Below, in pieces: positions 1 through 6,102 of a stretch of DNA of 34,226 nt. The notes under the pieces were generated by a model that was not told the origin of the DNA, searched no databases, and saw only the letters and a program-made list of their open reading frames with translations. Numbering within the stretch: position 1 is the first letter of the stretch; every line of letters starts with the position of its first letter. Position numbers and translations under genes: made by a program. Origin of the DNA: a bacterium (GTDB lineage: Bacteria; Actinomycetota; Acidimicrobiia; Acidimicrobiales; RAAP-2); the NCBI GenBank assembly GCA_027365055.1, contig DAHXOD010000006.1:1-34226 (forward strand). Direction: 5' to 3'.

Positions 1-153
1 GTCTCCACCCCCGAGCAGGCCGTGCGGATCTGCCGTCACGCCGACGGCGTCGTGGTGGGGTCCGCGCTGGTCCACCGCCTGCTCGACGGCGCCGGGCCCG
101 ACGGCGCCGCCGAGCTGGTGGCCGGTTTCCGCCGAGCCCTCGACGCACCCTGA
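1..153 (+). CDS. trpA: Tryptophan synthase alpha chain, C-terminal end (partial)
   Basis: Frame 1 is open from the window edge to the TGA at 151-153 and gives 50 residues, too short for the ORF track. The peptide contains STPEQA followed by ADGVVVGSALV, the conserved C-terminal part of the TrpA TIM barrel (the phosphate-binding GSAxV region), and then a helical tail. TrpA cleaves indole-3-glycerol phosphate to indole and glyceraldehyde-3-phosphate within the TrpAB complex. The rest of the gene, and probably trpB, lie outside the window on the left. A small hairpin (CCGCT-ACCC-AGCGG, 155-168) follows the stop but has no T-run. I am confident of the family because the motif is distinctive, despite the short length. 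Confidence 0.85.
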   Translation, partial: VSTPEQAVRICRHADGVVVGSALVHRLLDGAGPDGAAELVAGFRRALDAP

Positions 154-178
154 TCCGCTACCCAGCGGTGGTCCCGGC

Positions 179-203
179 GTTTCCACCTCCGTTCGGGGGG
201 TAG
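179..203 (+). promoter_or_regulatory. Sigma-B/SigF-like stress promoter for csbD-like gene
   Basis: GTTTCC (179-184) and GGGTAG (198-203) are separated by 13 nt. This closely matches the general-stress sigma factor consensus GTTTAA-N12-14-GGGTAT known for Bacillus SigB and the related mycobacterial SigF. Transcription would start near 209-210, leaving a short leader with the strong Shine-Dalgarno AGAGGAGA just before the ATG. The founding CsbD gene of Bacillus is SigB-dependent, so promoter and gene agree. This is a prediction by eye and no transcript is shown. Confidence 0.6.
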
Positions 204-227
204 ACCCCGCGAGAGCAGAGGAGACCG

Positions 228-422
228 ATGATGAGCAATGCCACTGAAGATGCAAAGGGTCGTGCGAAGGAGGCCGCCGGCGCGGTCACCGGTGATGACC
301 ACATGCGCCGTGCGGGGAAGGCCGACCAAGCCTCGGCCTCGGCAAAGGACGCCGTGGAGCGTGCCGGGAAGCAGGCGGAGGACGCCGTCGACACGGTGAA
401 GGACAAGCTCACCGGGTCCTGA
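228..422 (+). CDS. CsbD-like small stress protein
   Basis: This encodes 64 very hydrophilic residues, Ala/Lys/Asp-rich and predicted to be helical. The pattern DAKGRAKEAAGAVTGDD near the N-terminus, followed by GKADQA and an Ala/Lys-rich C-terminus, is typical of the CsbD family of abundant small general-stress proteins, whose biochemical role is unknown. Two consecutive ATGs (228 and 231) are possible starts; AGAGGAGA at about 217-224 fits either. The gene is monocistronic, between trpA and the convergent fabF, and is preceded by a SigB/SigF-like promoter. No membrane segment or signal peptide is visible. The family call is good; the molecular function is unknown. Confidence 0.8.
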   Translation: MMSNATEDAKGRAKEAAGAVTGDDHMRRAGKADQASASAKDAVERAGKQAEDAVDTVKDKLTGS

Positions 423-423
423 A

Positions 424-468
424 CGGCCGCTGGCCGACCTGCCCGCGACCGGCGGCGACCAGCGGCCG
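424..468. terminator. Inverted repeat between convergent csbD-like gene and fabF
   Basis: CGGCCGCTGG (424-433) and CCAGCGGCCG (459-468) form a perfect 10-bp GC-rich stem around a 25-nt loop. It lies immediately after the csbD stop and just before the fabF stop on the other strand. No T-tract follows on either side, so it is a candidate bidirectional terminator or a 3'-end stabilising structure, not a textbook intrinsic terminator. Confidence 0.5.
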
Positions 469-483
469 GTCGGTCCTGCCCGA

Positions 484-1686
484 TCAGTCCCCGCGGGGCG
501 TGATCACCAGACAGCCGTTGTGGCCACCGAACCCGAACGAGTTCGAGAGGACCGGAGCGGGGTCCCACTCGCGGGAGGTACCGGAGACGATGTCGAGGTG
601 GATCTCGGGGTCCGGCTGCTCGAACCCCGAGGTCGGCGGGATCAGGCGGCGCTCGATGGAGAGCGCCACCGCCACTGCTTCGATCGCTCCGGCGGCGCCG
701 AGGCCGTGCCCGGTGATTCCCTTGGTGGACGTGACCGGAGGGGGGTTCGAACCGAAGACCGCAGTGATGGCGTCGGCTTCGGCGCGGTCGTTCAAGGGGG
801 TGGAGGTCCCATGGGCGTTGATATGACCGATGGAGGTCCGCTCGATCCCCGCGTCCTCGAGTGCGAGCGCCATGCACGATGCCGCTCCCGATCCACCGGG
901 CACCGGGGCGGTGACGTGGTAGGCATCGGCCGTGCTGGCCGAGCCGGCGAGCTCGCCGTAGATGTGCGCTCCCCGGGAGACGGCGCGCTCCCAGTCTTCG
1001 AGCACCAGTGCCCCCGCTCCCTCGGTGATGACGAAGCCGTCGCGCCGGACGTCGAACGGTCGAGAGTGTCCGGAGGTGGACAGGGCGGTCATGTTGGCGA
1101 AGGCGGCGATCCCGACCTCGGTCATCGCCGCCTCGGCCCCCCCGCCGACGGCGACGTCGAGCCGTCCGGATGCGACCATGCGCGCGGCGTAGCCGATGCT
1201 GTGGGTCCCGGCGGCGCACGCGGTGGTGATGGTCTCGGAGGGGCCGTGCCAGCCGGTTCGCATCGACACGTTGGCCGCCCCCGCGTTCGCCATCATCATC
1301 GGGACCAGGCGGGGTGACACCCGCCGCGCTCCCTTCTCGCCGAAGACGAGCACCTGGGACTGCAGGGACTCGAACCCGCCCACTCCGGTGCCCATCACGA
1401 CACCGGCGCGCCCCGGGTCGACGGCCAGGTCCCCGGCGTCGGCGAGTGCCATGTCGGCGGCGGCCACGCTGAACTGAGCGAACCGGTCGAGCTGGCGCGC
1501 CTCCTTGGTGCCGAACCACTGGTCGGGGTCGTAGTCGGGGACGCGGCGTTCACCGGTGGGCTGGGGACCGTTCAACCCGGTCCAGAGCGCTTCGGTCCCG
1601 GTGCCGCAGCACGACAGCACGCCGATCCCGGTGATCGCCACCCGGCGCCCGCGGATCGGTCCATCCGGCCCCGAACCCAGGAGCAT
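484..1686 (-). CDS. fabF: 3-oxoacyl-[acyl-carrier-protein] synthase II
   Basis: This 400-residue condensing enzyme elongates acyl-ACP with malonyl-ACP in type II fatty-acid synthesis in the cytosol. The Cys-His-His triad is visible: nucleophile Cys about 157 in TTACAAGTHS, His about 292 in INAHGTSTPLND, and His about 327 in STKGITGHGLGAAG with the conserved Lys. The C-terminal NSFGFGGHNG is also typical. The length matches the family (about 410). The start codon ATG overlaps the acpP stop in TGATG, so translation is probably coupled to acpP. It is the last gene of the minus-strand fab cluster. FabB is not excluded by motifs alone, but pairing with acpP and the overall sequence favour FabF. 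Confidence 0.95.
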   Translation of the reverse strand: MLLGSGPDGPIRGRRVAITGIGVLSCCGTGTEALWTGLNGPQPTGERRVPDYDPDQWFGTKEARQLDRFAQFSVAAADMALADAGDLAVDPGRAGVVMGTGVGGFESLQSQVLVFGEKGARRVSPRLVPMMMANAGAANVSMRTGWHGPSETITTACAAGTHSIGYAARMVASGRLDVAVGGGAEAAMTEVGIAAFANMTALSTSGHSRPFDVRRDGFVITEGAGALVLEDWERAVSRGAHIYGELAGSASTADAYHVTAPVPGGSGAASCMALALEDAGIERTSIGHINAHGTSTPLNDRAEADAITAVFGSNPPPVTSTKGITGHGLGAAGAIEAVAVALSIERRLIPPTSGFEQPDPEIHLDIVSGTSREWDPAPVLSNSFGFGGHNGCLVITPRGD

Positions 1687-1925
1687 CAGAGCTTGGCGGC
1701 GATCAGGTCGAACGCCTGGCCGATGGTCTCGATCCCTTCGAGCTCGGTCTCCTCGACGGTCACGTCGAACGACTCCTCGAGGGCCATCACCAGCTCCACC
1801 AGGTCGAGGCTGTCGGCATCAAGATCGTCGGCGAAGCGCGCCTCACGGGTGACCTTGTCGGCGGGCACCTGGAGCACCTCCACCGCACACTCGCGGAACT
1901 TGTCGAATACCTCGTCTTCGGTCAC
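1686..1925 (-). CDS. acpP: Acyl carrier protein
   Basis: This encodes a 79-residue acidic protein with the hallmark DADSLDLVELVMALEE. Ser about 39 would carry the 4'-phosphopantetheine arm, and helix II follows. It shuttles acyl intermediates among FabD, FabF and FabG. The start is GTG at 1925, with AAGGAG 7-8 nt upstream. It is separated from fabG by a 141-nt gap that contains its own -10-like box, so it may be transcribed both from its own promoter and from the fabD promoter. That would suit a protein needed in large excess over the enzymes. The stop overlaps the fabF start. Confidence 0.95.
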   Translation of the reverse strand: MTEDEVFDKFRECAVEVLQVPADKVTREARFADDLDADSLDLVELVMALEESFDVTVEETELEGIETIGQAFDLIAAKL

Positions 1926-1971
1926 TGACGGACTCCTTGTCTGGGTTGCGGTCTGGATGTTGTCTGGGTGG

Positions 1972-1994
1972 CGGTAGGGGTGTCGGTAGGGGTG
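1972..1994. repeat. Short tandem repeat in acpP leader
   Basis: CGGTAGGGGTG occurs at 1972-1982 and again at 1984-1994 (period 12). A related GTCTGGGT/GCGG motif occurs twice just beside it, between about 1936 and 1974. On the minus strand this makes a C-rich repeated leader (CACCCCTACCG units) upstream of the acpP ribosome-binding site. The function is unknown; it may simply be low-complexity slippage sequence. Confidence 0.55.
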
Positions 1995-2015
1995 GCGGTC
2001 GCTCTGGTGGTCAGG

Positions 2016-2021
2016 ATTGTA
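2016..2021 (-). promoter_or_regulatory. -10 box of a likely internal acpP promoter
   Basis: Read on the minus strand, TACAAT (2021 to 2016) is a near-perfect -10 hexamer in a GC-rich gap between fabG and acpP. No convincing -35 lies 17 nt upstream. The predicted start, near 2009, would give a leader of about 85 nt that is C-rich, purine-poor and internally repetitive. Confidence 0.5.
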
Positions 2022-2066
2022 CAGATGAACGGTCGGCGCGCCGGGTGGGTCGGCGCTGAGCTGGGC

Positions 2067-2846
2067 TCACAGGCCCATCGCCAGGCCGCCGTCCACCGGA
2101 AGCACCGCCCCGGTGATGTAGCCGGCTTCGTGGGAGGCGAGGAAGCCCACGGCGGCGGCGACGTCGTGGGGATCGGCGACCCGTCCCAGCGGTACCTGGG
2201 CGGCCATGGCCGCCTTGCGATCGTCGCCGAGAGCTCCGAGCATGTCGGTCTCCACCAGCCCGGGCGCCACCACGTTCACGGTAATCGACCGGCTGGCGAC
2301 CTCGCGTGCCACGGATCGAGCCATGCCCACCAGCCCGGCCTTGGCGGCTGCGTAGTTCGCCTGACCCGGTGATCCGATGAACGCACCGACCGAGGACATC
2401 AGGACGATCCGTCCTCGGTGGAGGCGGAGCATCTTCGCGACGGCTCGCTTGGTGACCCGGAACACCCCGGTGAGGTCGGTATCGATGACCTCGGACCAGG
2501 CCTCGTCCCCCATGCGGAGGAGCAGCGTGTCGCGGGTGATGCCGGCGTTGGCGACGAGTACCTCCACCGGCCCCCATGCCTGTTCGACGGCGGTGAAGGC
2601 CCTCTCGACGTCGTCGGCGACCGTCACGTCGCAGGCGACGGCGAGGAGGCGGTCCGGACCGGCATCGATCGGCCCGTCGATGGTGCCCGATCGCGAGGTG
2701 ACCGCCACCCGGTCCCCCCGGGCCAGGAACCACCGCGCGCAGGCCAGGCCGATGCCACGGGTGCCACCGGTGATCATCACGACGCGAGGCGACGGGGGAG
2801 CGGCAGTACCGCCGTCGCCGGCCTCGATCCCGTCAGTGGTGCTCAC
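2067..2846 (-). CDS. fabG: 3-oxoacyl-[acyl-carrier-protein] reductase
   Basis: This short-chain dehydrogenase has 259 residues when started at GTG 2846, which overlaps the fabD stop in GTGA. It reduces 3-oxoacyl-ACP with NADPH. Visible motifs are the cofactor-binding TGGTRGIG near residue 27, NAGITRDTLLLRM, the catalytic Ser in MSSVGAFIG, and the YxxxK pair in NYAAAKAG. The C-terminal ITGAVLPVDGG is also typical. The ORF track folds it into a 730-aa readthrough ORF that is not real upstream. About 20 residues precede the Rossmann strand, slightly more than usual, so a later start at the ATG within VVMITGG is possible; the overlap with fabD favours the GTG. An SDR of other specificity is unlikely in this cluster. 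Confidence 0.93.
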   Translation of the reverse strand: MSTTDGIEAGDGGTAAPPSPRVVMITGGTRGIGLACARWFLARGDRVAVTSRSGTIDGPIDAGPDRLLAVACDVTVADDVERAFTAVEQAWGPVEVLVANAGITRDTLLLRMGDEAWSEVIDTDLTGVFRVTKRAVAKMLRLHRGRIVLMSSVGAFIGSPGQANYAAAKAGLVGMARSVAREVASRSITVNVVAPGLVETDMLGALGDDRKAAMAAQVPLGRVADPHDVAAAVGFLASHEAGYITGAVLPVDGGLAMGL

Positions 2847-4096
2847 CGGGTCGGCGCCGATCGGATCCAGACCACCGGTTGGCCCTCGACCACCCGCTCT
2901 CCGCGTACGGCCAGCCACCGGACGAGGATGCCCTCGAACGGTGTCCGCACCTCGGTGGTGCCCACCAGCCCGACCCGGTCCCCGACCTGGAGCACCGTCC
3001 CGGGCGCTCCGTCCCCGCCACTCCCCGGCGCGGCGGAAGCGACCGCCAACGCGGTCGGTTCGAGGGCGGCAAGCTGCACATCGGGCTCGAACACGCCGGC
3101 AGACGGGCTGACCACCACCCGCTCGGAGGTATAGAGATGCTCGCCCTGATGGGTGGGCGACGAGGCGTTCCACACGTCGGGGCCAGCCACCGCGTCCATC
3201 AGCGTGTCGAGGTCGGCCGGGACGGCGACGGCGACGGCGCGGACGTCGGGGATGGTGCGTCGGACCAGCCCGGTGAGCACGCCACCGGGTCCGAGCTCGA
3301 TCATGGTGGTCGCACCCCTTCCCCCAAGGGCTTCGAGGGTCTGGCGCCACCGGACCGGGCTGCAGAGCTGGGCGGACAGCAGCCCAGGCCATTCGGAGGG
3401 ATCCGTGTGGACGTGGGCGTCGACGTTGGCCAGTACCGGCACTTCGGGCGAGAGGAACCGGACATCGCCGAGCATGGAGCGGAGCCTGGCCCGGGCCGGG
3501 AGCATCAACGGGGTATGGAAGGCGCCCGATACCGGGATGGGGAGGACCTTGCGTGCGCCGAGGTCGCGTGCCCGCTCGCCACCGGCGGCGACCCCTTCCG
3601 CCGTGCCGGCGATGACGACCTGGCCGGGAGCGTTGAAGTTCGCTACCCACACCTCCTCCTCGGCCCGCTGACAGGCGGCCTCCGCGTCGCCGTCGTTGAT
3701 CCCGAGCAGCGCGGCCATGGTCCCGGGCCGATCGTCGGCGGCGGCCTGCATGGCCGATCCCCGCTCGGTGACGAGCCGGATGCCGTCGGCGAAGGAGACC
3801 GCTCCCGAAGCGACCAGTGCGCTGTACTCGCCGAGACTGTGGCCTGCACACGTCCCGGGGAAGAGCCCGAGTCGTTCCACTGCGTCGAGGACCAGCATGC
3901 TGGTGACGAACGTGGCGAGCTGCGCGTTCGCCGTGAGGGTGAGCTCCTCCATCGGTGCGTCGAGCAGCAGTCGGGCAAGGTCGCTTCCGGCGAGCTCGGA
4001 TGCCTCGACCACCACTTCCCATGAGGGATGGTCGACCCAGGCGCGTCCCATGCCGGATCGCTGCGACCCCTGGCCGGGGAAGGTGAAGGCCAACAC
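2843..4096 (-). CDS. fabD: Malonyl-CoA:ACP transacylase with C-terminal biotinyl/lipoyl-like extension
   Basis: Residues 1 to about 300 form a complete MAT domain that moves malonyl from CoA to ACP. It shows FPGQGSQ at the N-terminus, nucleophile Ser about 87 in GHSLGEYSAL, catalytic His about 194 in GAFHTPLM, and IELGPGGVLTGL near 270. Typical FabD has about 310 residues; this one has 417. The extra 110 residues read like a two-half biotinyl/lipoyl barrel: a strand VVVSPSAGVFEP (about 327-338), an Ala/Gly/Pro-rich linker, then VGDRVGLV and RTPFEGILV..VRGERVVEGQPVVWI (about 371-411). The turn that would hold the biotinylated lysine reads GTTEV, with no Lys. The start is GTG 4096 with GAGGAG 7 nt upstream. 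It is the first gene of the fab cluster and its stop overlaps fabG. The MAT call is firm; the extension is inferred from pattern. Confidence 0.92.
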   Translation of the reverse strand: MLAFTFPGQGSQRSGMGRAWVDHPSWEVVVEASELAGSDLARLLLDAPMEELTLTANAQLATFVTSMLVLDAVERLGLFPGTCAGHSLGEYSALVASGAVSFADGIRLVTERGSAMQAAADDRPGTMAALLGINDGDAEAACQRAEEEVWVANFNAPGQVVIAGTAEGVAAGGERARDLGARKVLPIPVSGAFHTPLMLPARARLRSMLGDVRFLSPEVPVLANVDAHVHTDPSEWPGLLSAQLCSPVRWRQTLEALGGRGATTMIELGPGGVLTGLVRRTIPDVRAVAVAVPADLDTLMDAVAGPDVWNASSPTHQGEHLYTSERVVVSPSAGVFEPDVQLAALEPTALAVASAAPGSGGDGAPGTVLQVGDRVGLVGTTEVRTPFEGILVRWLAVRGERVVEGQPVVWIRSAPTR

Positions 4097-4115
4097 CTGC
4101 GGACTCCTCTCGGAA

Positions 4116-4137
4116 GTGGTTCGAGACGTTCGACCAC
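4116..4137. promoter_or_regulatory. Imperfect inverted repeat upstream of fabD
   Basis: GTGGTTCGA-gacgt-TCGACCAC is an 8-bp inverted repeat with one bulged base. It lies between the fabD Shine-Dalgarno and a weak -10-like TAACAC (minus strand, 4156-4151). Its position suits an operator or leader hairpin controlling the fab cluster. It does not match a fatty-acid regulator site that I can name. Confidence 0.35.
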
Positions 4138-4182
4138 GGCACCACGCTTAGTGTTACACGGGAGTGGCGAGGTGGCGTCGGG

Positions 4183-4265
4183 TGCCCGGGGCGGGACTCG
4201 AACCCGCACGCCCTTTCGGACAATGGATTTTGAGTCCATCGCGTCTGCCATTCCGCCACCCGGGC
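4183..4265 (-). tRNA. tRNA-Leu (anticodon CAA)
   Basis: Read on the minus strand, the acceptor arms GCCCGGG and CCCGGGC pair perfectly. The anticodon arm ATGGA-CTCAAAA-TCCAT gives anticodon CAA, which reads UUG. A long variable arm (TGTCCGAAAGGGCG region), as in class II tRNAs, and the T-arm GCGGGTTCGAGTCCCGC follow. The length is 83 nt to the discriminator A. The genome continues CCC, so the terminal CCA is not encoded and must be added. It lies upstream of fabD on the same strand. Confidence 0.95.
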
Positions 4266-4300
4266 CCGGGCTCAGTGTACTGGCAGCGGGAAGGTGGTCC

Positions 4301-4306
4301 TAGCCT
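4301..4306 (+). promoter_or_regulatory. -10 box for leaderless menC-like transcript
   Basis: TAGCCT ends exactly 6 nt before the GTG at 4313. Transcription would therefore begin at or next to the start codon, giving a leaderless mRNA. There is no separate Shine-Dalgarno at proper spacing, and no clear -35. Confidence 0.45.
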
Positions 4307-4312
4307 GGCGAG

Positions 4313-5554
4313 GTGAACCGGTCCGGCGAGGTGAACCCGCTCGGTGCCGCACGGGCGGCCTGGGGGGCGCTGGGAGAGTCCACGGCGATCGAGATTCGCC
4401 AGGTCGAGATCGTCGAGGTGGAGCTGACCCTGCGAGTGCCGGTCCACACCGCCCGCTCGGTCCACCGACGGCGACCGGTCGTGCTGGTCCACCTCGTGGG
4501 CGACGCCGACGGCCGGCCGCTGGACGGCTGGGGTGAGTGCGCGGCGCTGTCGGAGCCGACCTACGACCGGGAGGGGGTGGCCGAAGCCTCCGAGATCATC
4601 GCCGGCCGGCTGGTCCCTGCCCTTTCGGAGTTGTGCCGCAGCACCGGAAGGCTCCCCCCGATCGAGGGGTTGCACGTGCTTCGACGGGTCGCCCCCGACG
4701 CCCCCCTTTCGTGTGCTGCCGTCGAGATGGCGGTGGCAGACCTGCACCTGCGAGCCGAAGGGCGTTCGTTCGCCGCCGTGCTCGGAGCAGGTCGGACACC
4801 GGCGCCGGTGGGTGCGGTCGTCGGAACGACCGGCAACCCCGACGCGCTGGTGGAGCAGGTGGATGCCCTGGTCCGCCAGGGCTACCTGCGGGTCAAGCTC
4901 AAGGTCGGCCCGGGAGCCGATGTTGGCCCGGTGCGTGCGGTCCGCGACGCGTTTGCGGACCTCAGGATCCAAGTGGACGGGAACGAAAGCTACACGGAGG
5001 AGACGGCCGGCGGGATCGTGGGGCTGGACGAACTGGGTGTCGACTGCATCGAGCAGCCGTTTGCACGCGACGATCTTGGCGCCCACGCCCGGCTGGCCCA
5101 GCGCATCCGGACCCCGATCTGCCTCGACGAGAGCCTGTCATCCCCCGAGGCCGTGGCGCGGGCGCTCCGGGCCGGAGCCTGCTCGGTGGTGTGCCTGAAG
5201 CCGGCTCGCCTGGGCGGGATCACCCCGGCACTCGACGTGGCACGGCGATGCGTCGACGCCGGGATCCCGCTCTGGATCGGCGGTATGTTCGAGACCACCT
5301 ATGCCCGAGGTGTCAACGCCGCGCTGGGCGGGCTTGTCGCTCCCGGGTGGCCCGGTGACTTGAGCCCTCCCCGTTCCTACCTCTCCGACGACCCCTGGGC
5401 CGAGACGGGCGGCGCCTCGTGGTGCCACGACGAGTCGGGTGCGCTCTGCGTCGTCGCCGGACGGATGCCAGGGATGGGTCCGTTGCCGGCGCATCCGGAC
5501 CTGGGCGCTGTCTCCCGGAGTACCCGGGTCGATTGGTCCGGAACCGGCGGTTGA
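4313..5554 (+). CDS. menC: Enolase-superfamily enzyme, o-succinylbenzoate synthase/N-acylamino-acid racemase type
   Basis: This encodes 413 residues with a capping domain (about 25-160) and a TIM barrel (about 165-370). All catalytic features are visible. The base Lys about 197 is in VKLKVG and the opposite Lys about 296 in VCLKPARLGG. Metal ligands are Asp about 222 (VDGNES), Glu about 247 (IEQPF) and Asp about 272 (CLDES). The C-terminal GGMFETTYARGVNAALGGL resembles the GGMxE..xxRxxN segment of OSBS/NAAAR enzymes more than that of dipeptide epimerases. OSBS dehydrates SHCHC in menaquinone synthesis; racemase activity is a known alternative. No other men gene is in the window. The start is uncertain: homologues begin near IEIRQVEIVEV (residue 26), but the -10 box supports GTG 4313. 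The C-terminal 40 residues extend past the barrel. Confidence 0.8.
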   Translation: MNRSGEVNPLGAARAAWGALGESTAIEIRQVEIVEVELTLRVPVHTARSVHRRRPVVLVHLVGDADGRPLDGWGECAALSEPTYDREGVAEASEIIAGRLVPALSELCRSTGRLPPIEGLHVLRRVAPDAPLSCAAVEMAVADLHLRAEGRSFAAVLGAGRTPAPVGAVVGTTGNPDALVEQVDALVRQGYLRVKLKVGPGADVGPVRAVRDAFADLRIQVDGNESYTEETAGGIVGLDELGVDCIEQPFARDDLGAHARLAQRIRTPICLDESLSSPEAVARALRAGACSVVCLKPARLGGITPALDVARRCVDAGIPLWIGGMFETTYARGVNAALGGLVAPGWPGDLSPPRSYLSDDPWAETGGASWCHDESGALCVVAGRMPGMGPLPAHPDLGAVSRSTRVDWSGTGG

Positions 5555-5599
5555 GGGACGCTGCTCGACGAACCCGGACGGGTCCGGCCGGACTGTGCC

Positions 5600-5605
5600 T
5601 ACAAT
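5600..5605 (+). promoter_or_regulatory. -10 box directly upstream of the 97-aa gene
   Basis: TACAAT is a near-consensus -10 hexamer, 9 nt before the ATG at 5615. The intervening bases are TGCCCCCCC, which offer no Shine-Dalgarno. A leaderless or near-leaderless transcript is likely. Confidence 0.5.
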
Positions 5606-5614
5606 TGCCCCCCC

Positions 5615-5908
5615 ATGCACCGGTCGACCGTCGAACGCAGGCTCAACGACGCCCACCAGCGATTGGTGCGCGCCCGGAGCGAGTTGGCGGTGCTCGACGA
5701 GCAGTTGGAGGTGGTCTCCGACATTGCGGACGAGACCCGATTGAAGGCCCTGGTCGCCGAGACGCCGACCGCGTCGCGCGAGCACGACGAGGCGAGCCGC
5801 CATGCCGATGCGATGCGTCGGACCCGCCAGGCGCTGGTGGAGTCGATCTCCGAGCTCGAACGGCGCCAGAACGAGCTGCTCGACCGGCTCGTGGTCGGAC
5901 CCGGTTGA
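5615..5908 (+). CDS. Small coiled-coil protein of unknown function
   Basis: I do not recognise a family. The 97 residues are charged and almost entirely helical, with heptad-like spacing of Leu/Val/Ile (RLVRARSELAVLDEQLEVV; then LVESISELERRQNELLDRLVV), suggesting a dimeric antiparallel or parallel coiled coil. There is no signal peptide, membrane segment or cysteine. The start ATG 5615 is supported by the -10 box TACAAT 9 nt upstream. The GC-rich third-position pattern supports real coding. It lies between the menC-like gene and the repeat array leading to pdtaR, and may be co-transcribed with pdtaR. Its role is unknown. Confidence 0.7.
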   Translation: MHRSTVERRLNDAHQRLVRARSELAVLDEQLEVVSDIADETRLKALVAETPTASREHDEASRHADAMRRTRQALVESISELERRQNELLDRLVVGPG

Positions 5909-5974
5909 AGCCCGGCTCGTGCGGTCGCCGGAGGCACGGCCGAGAGCGGCGCGGCGGCCGGCAACGCAGTGACC

Positions 5975-6082
5975 GGTAGCACCGCAGTGACAGGCAGCAC
6001 CGCAGTGACAGGCAGCACCGCAGTGACAGGCAGCACCGCAGTGACGGGCAGCACCGTGGGAACAGGCAGCACCGTGGGAACA
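5975..6082. repeat. 18-bp tandem repeat array upstream of pdtaR
   Basis: There are six full copies of an 18-bp unit. Four are GG(T/C)AGCACCGCAGTGAC(A/G) (5975-6046) and two are GGCAGCACCGTGGGAACA (6047-6082). Degenerate partial copies flank them on both sides (GCAACGCAGTGACC; GACACAGAGG). The array sits in the noncoding gap between the 97-aa gene and pdtaR and ends about 20 nt before the pdtaR start. Each unit holds a CAC-N4-GTG half-palindrome (units 1-4). On the minus strand it yields a spurious PVTAVL-repeat ORF. Confidence 0.95.
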
Positions 6083-6102
6083 GACACAGAGGAGAGGCGT
6101 CA

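Noticed and set aside
158-1519. 453-aa minus-strand ORF overlapping csbD and fabF
   Set aside because: It is an Arg-rich shadow of fabF in another frame.
2067-4259. 730-aa minus-strand ORF containing fabG sequence
   Set aside because: Only its last 259 residues are fabG; the upstream part is fabD and tRNA DNA read in the wrong frame with Arg/Gly/Pro-rich nonsense. Its start lies in the tRNA.
5599-6087. Minus-strand ORF with PVTAVL peptide repeats
   Set aside because: The peptide repeat is just the 18-bp DNA array read antisense; the rest is opposite the 97-aa gene. No ribosome-binding site.
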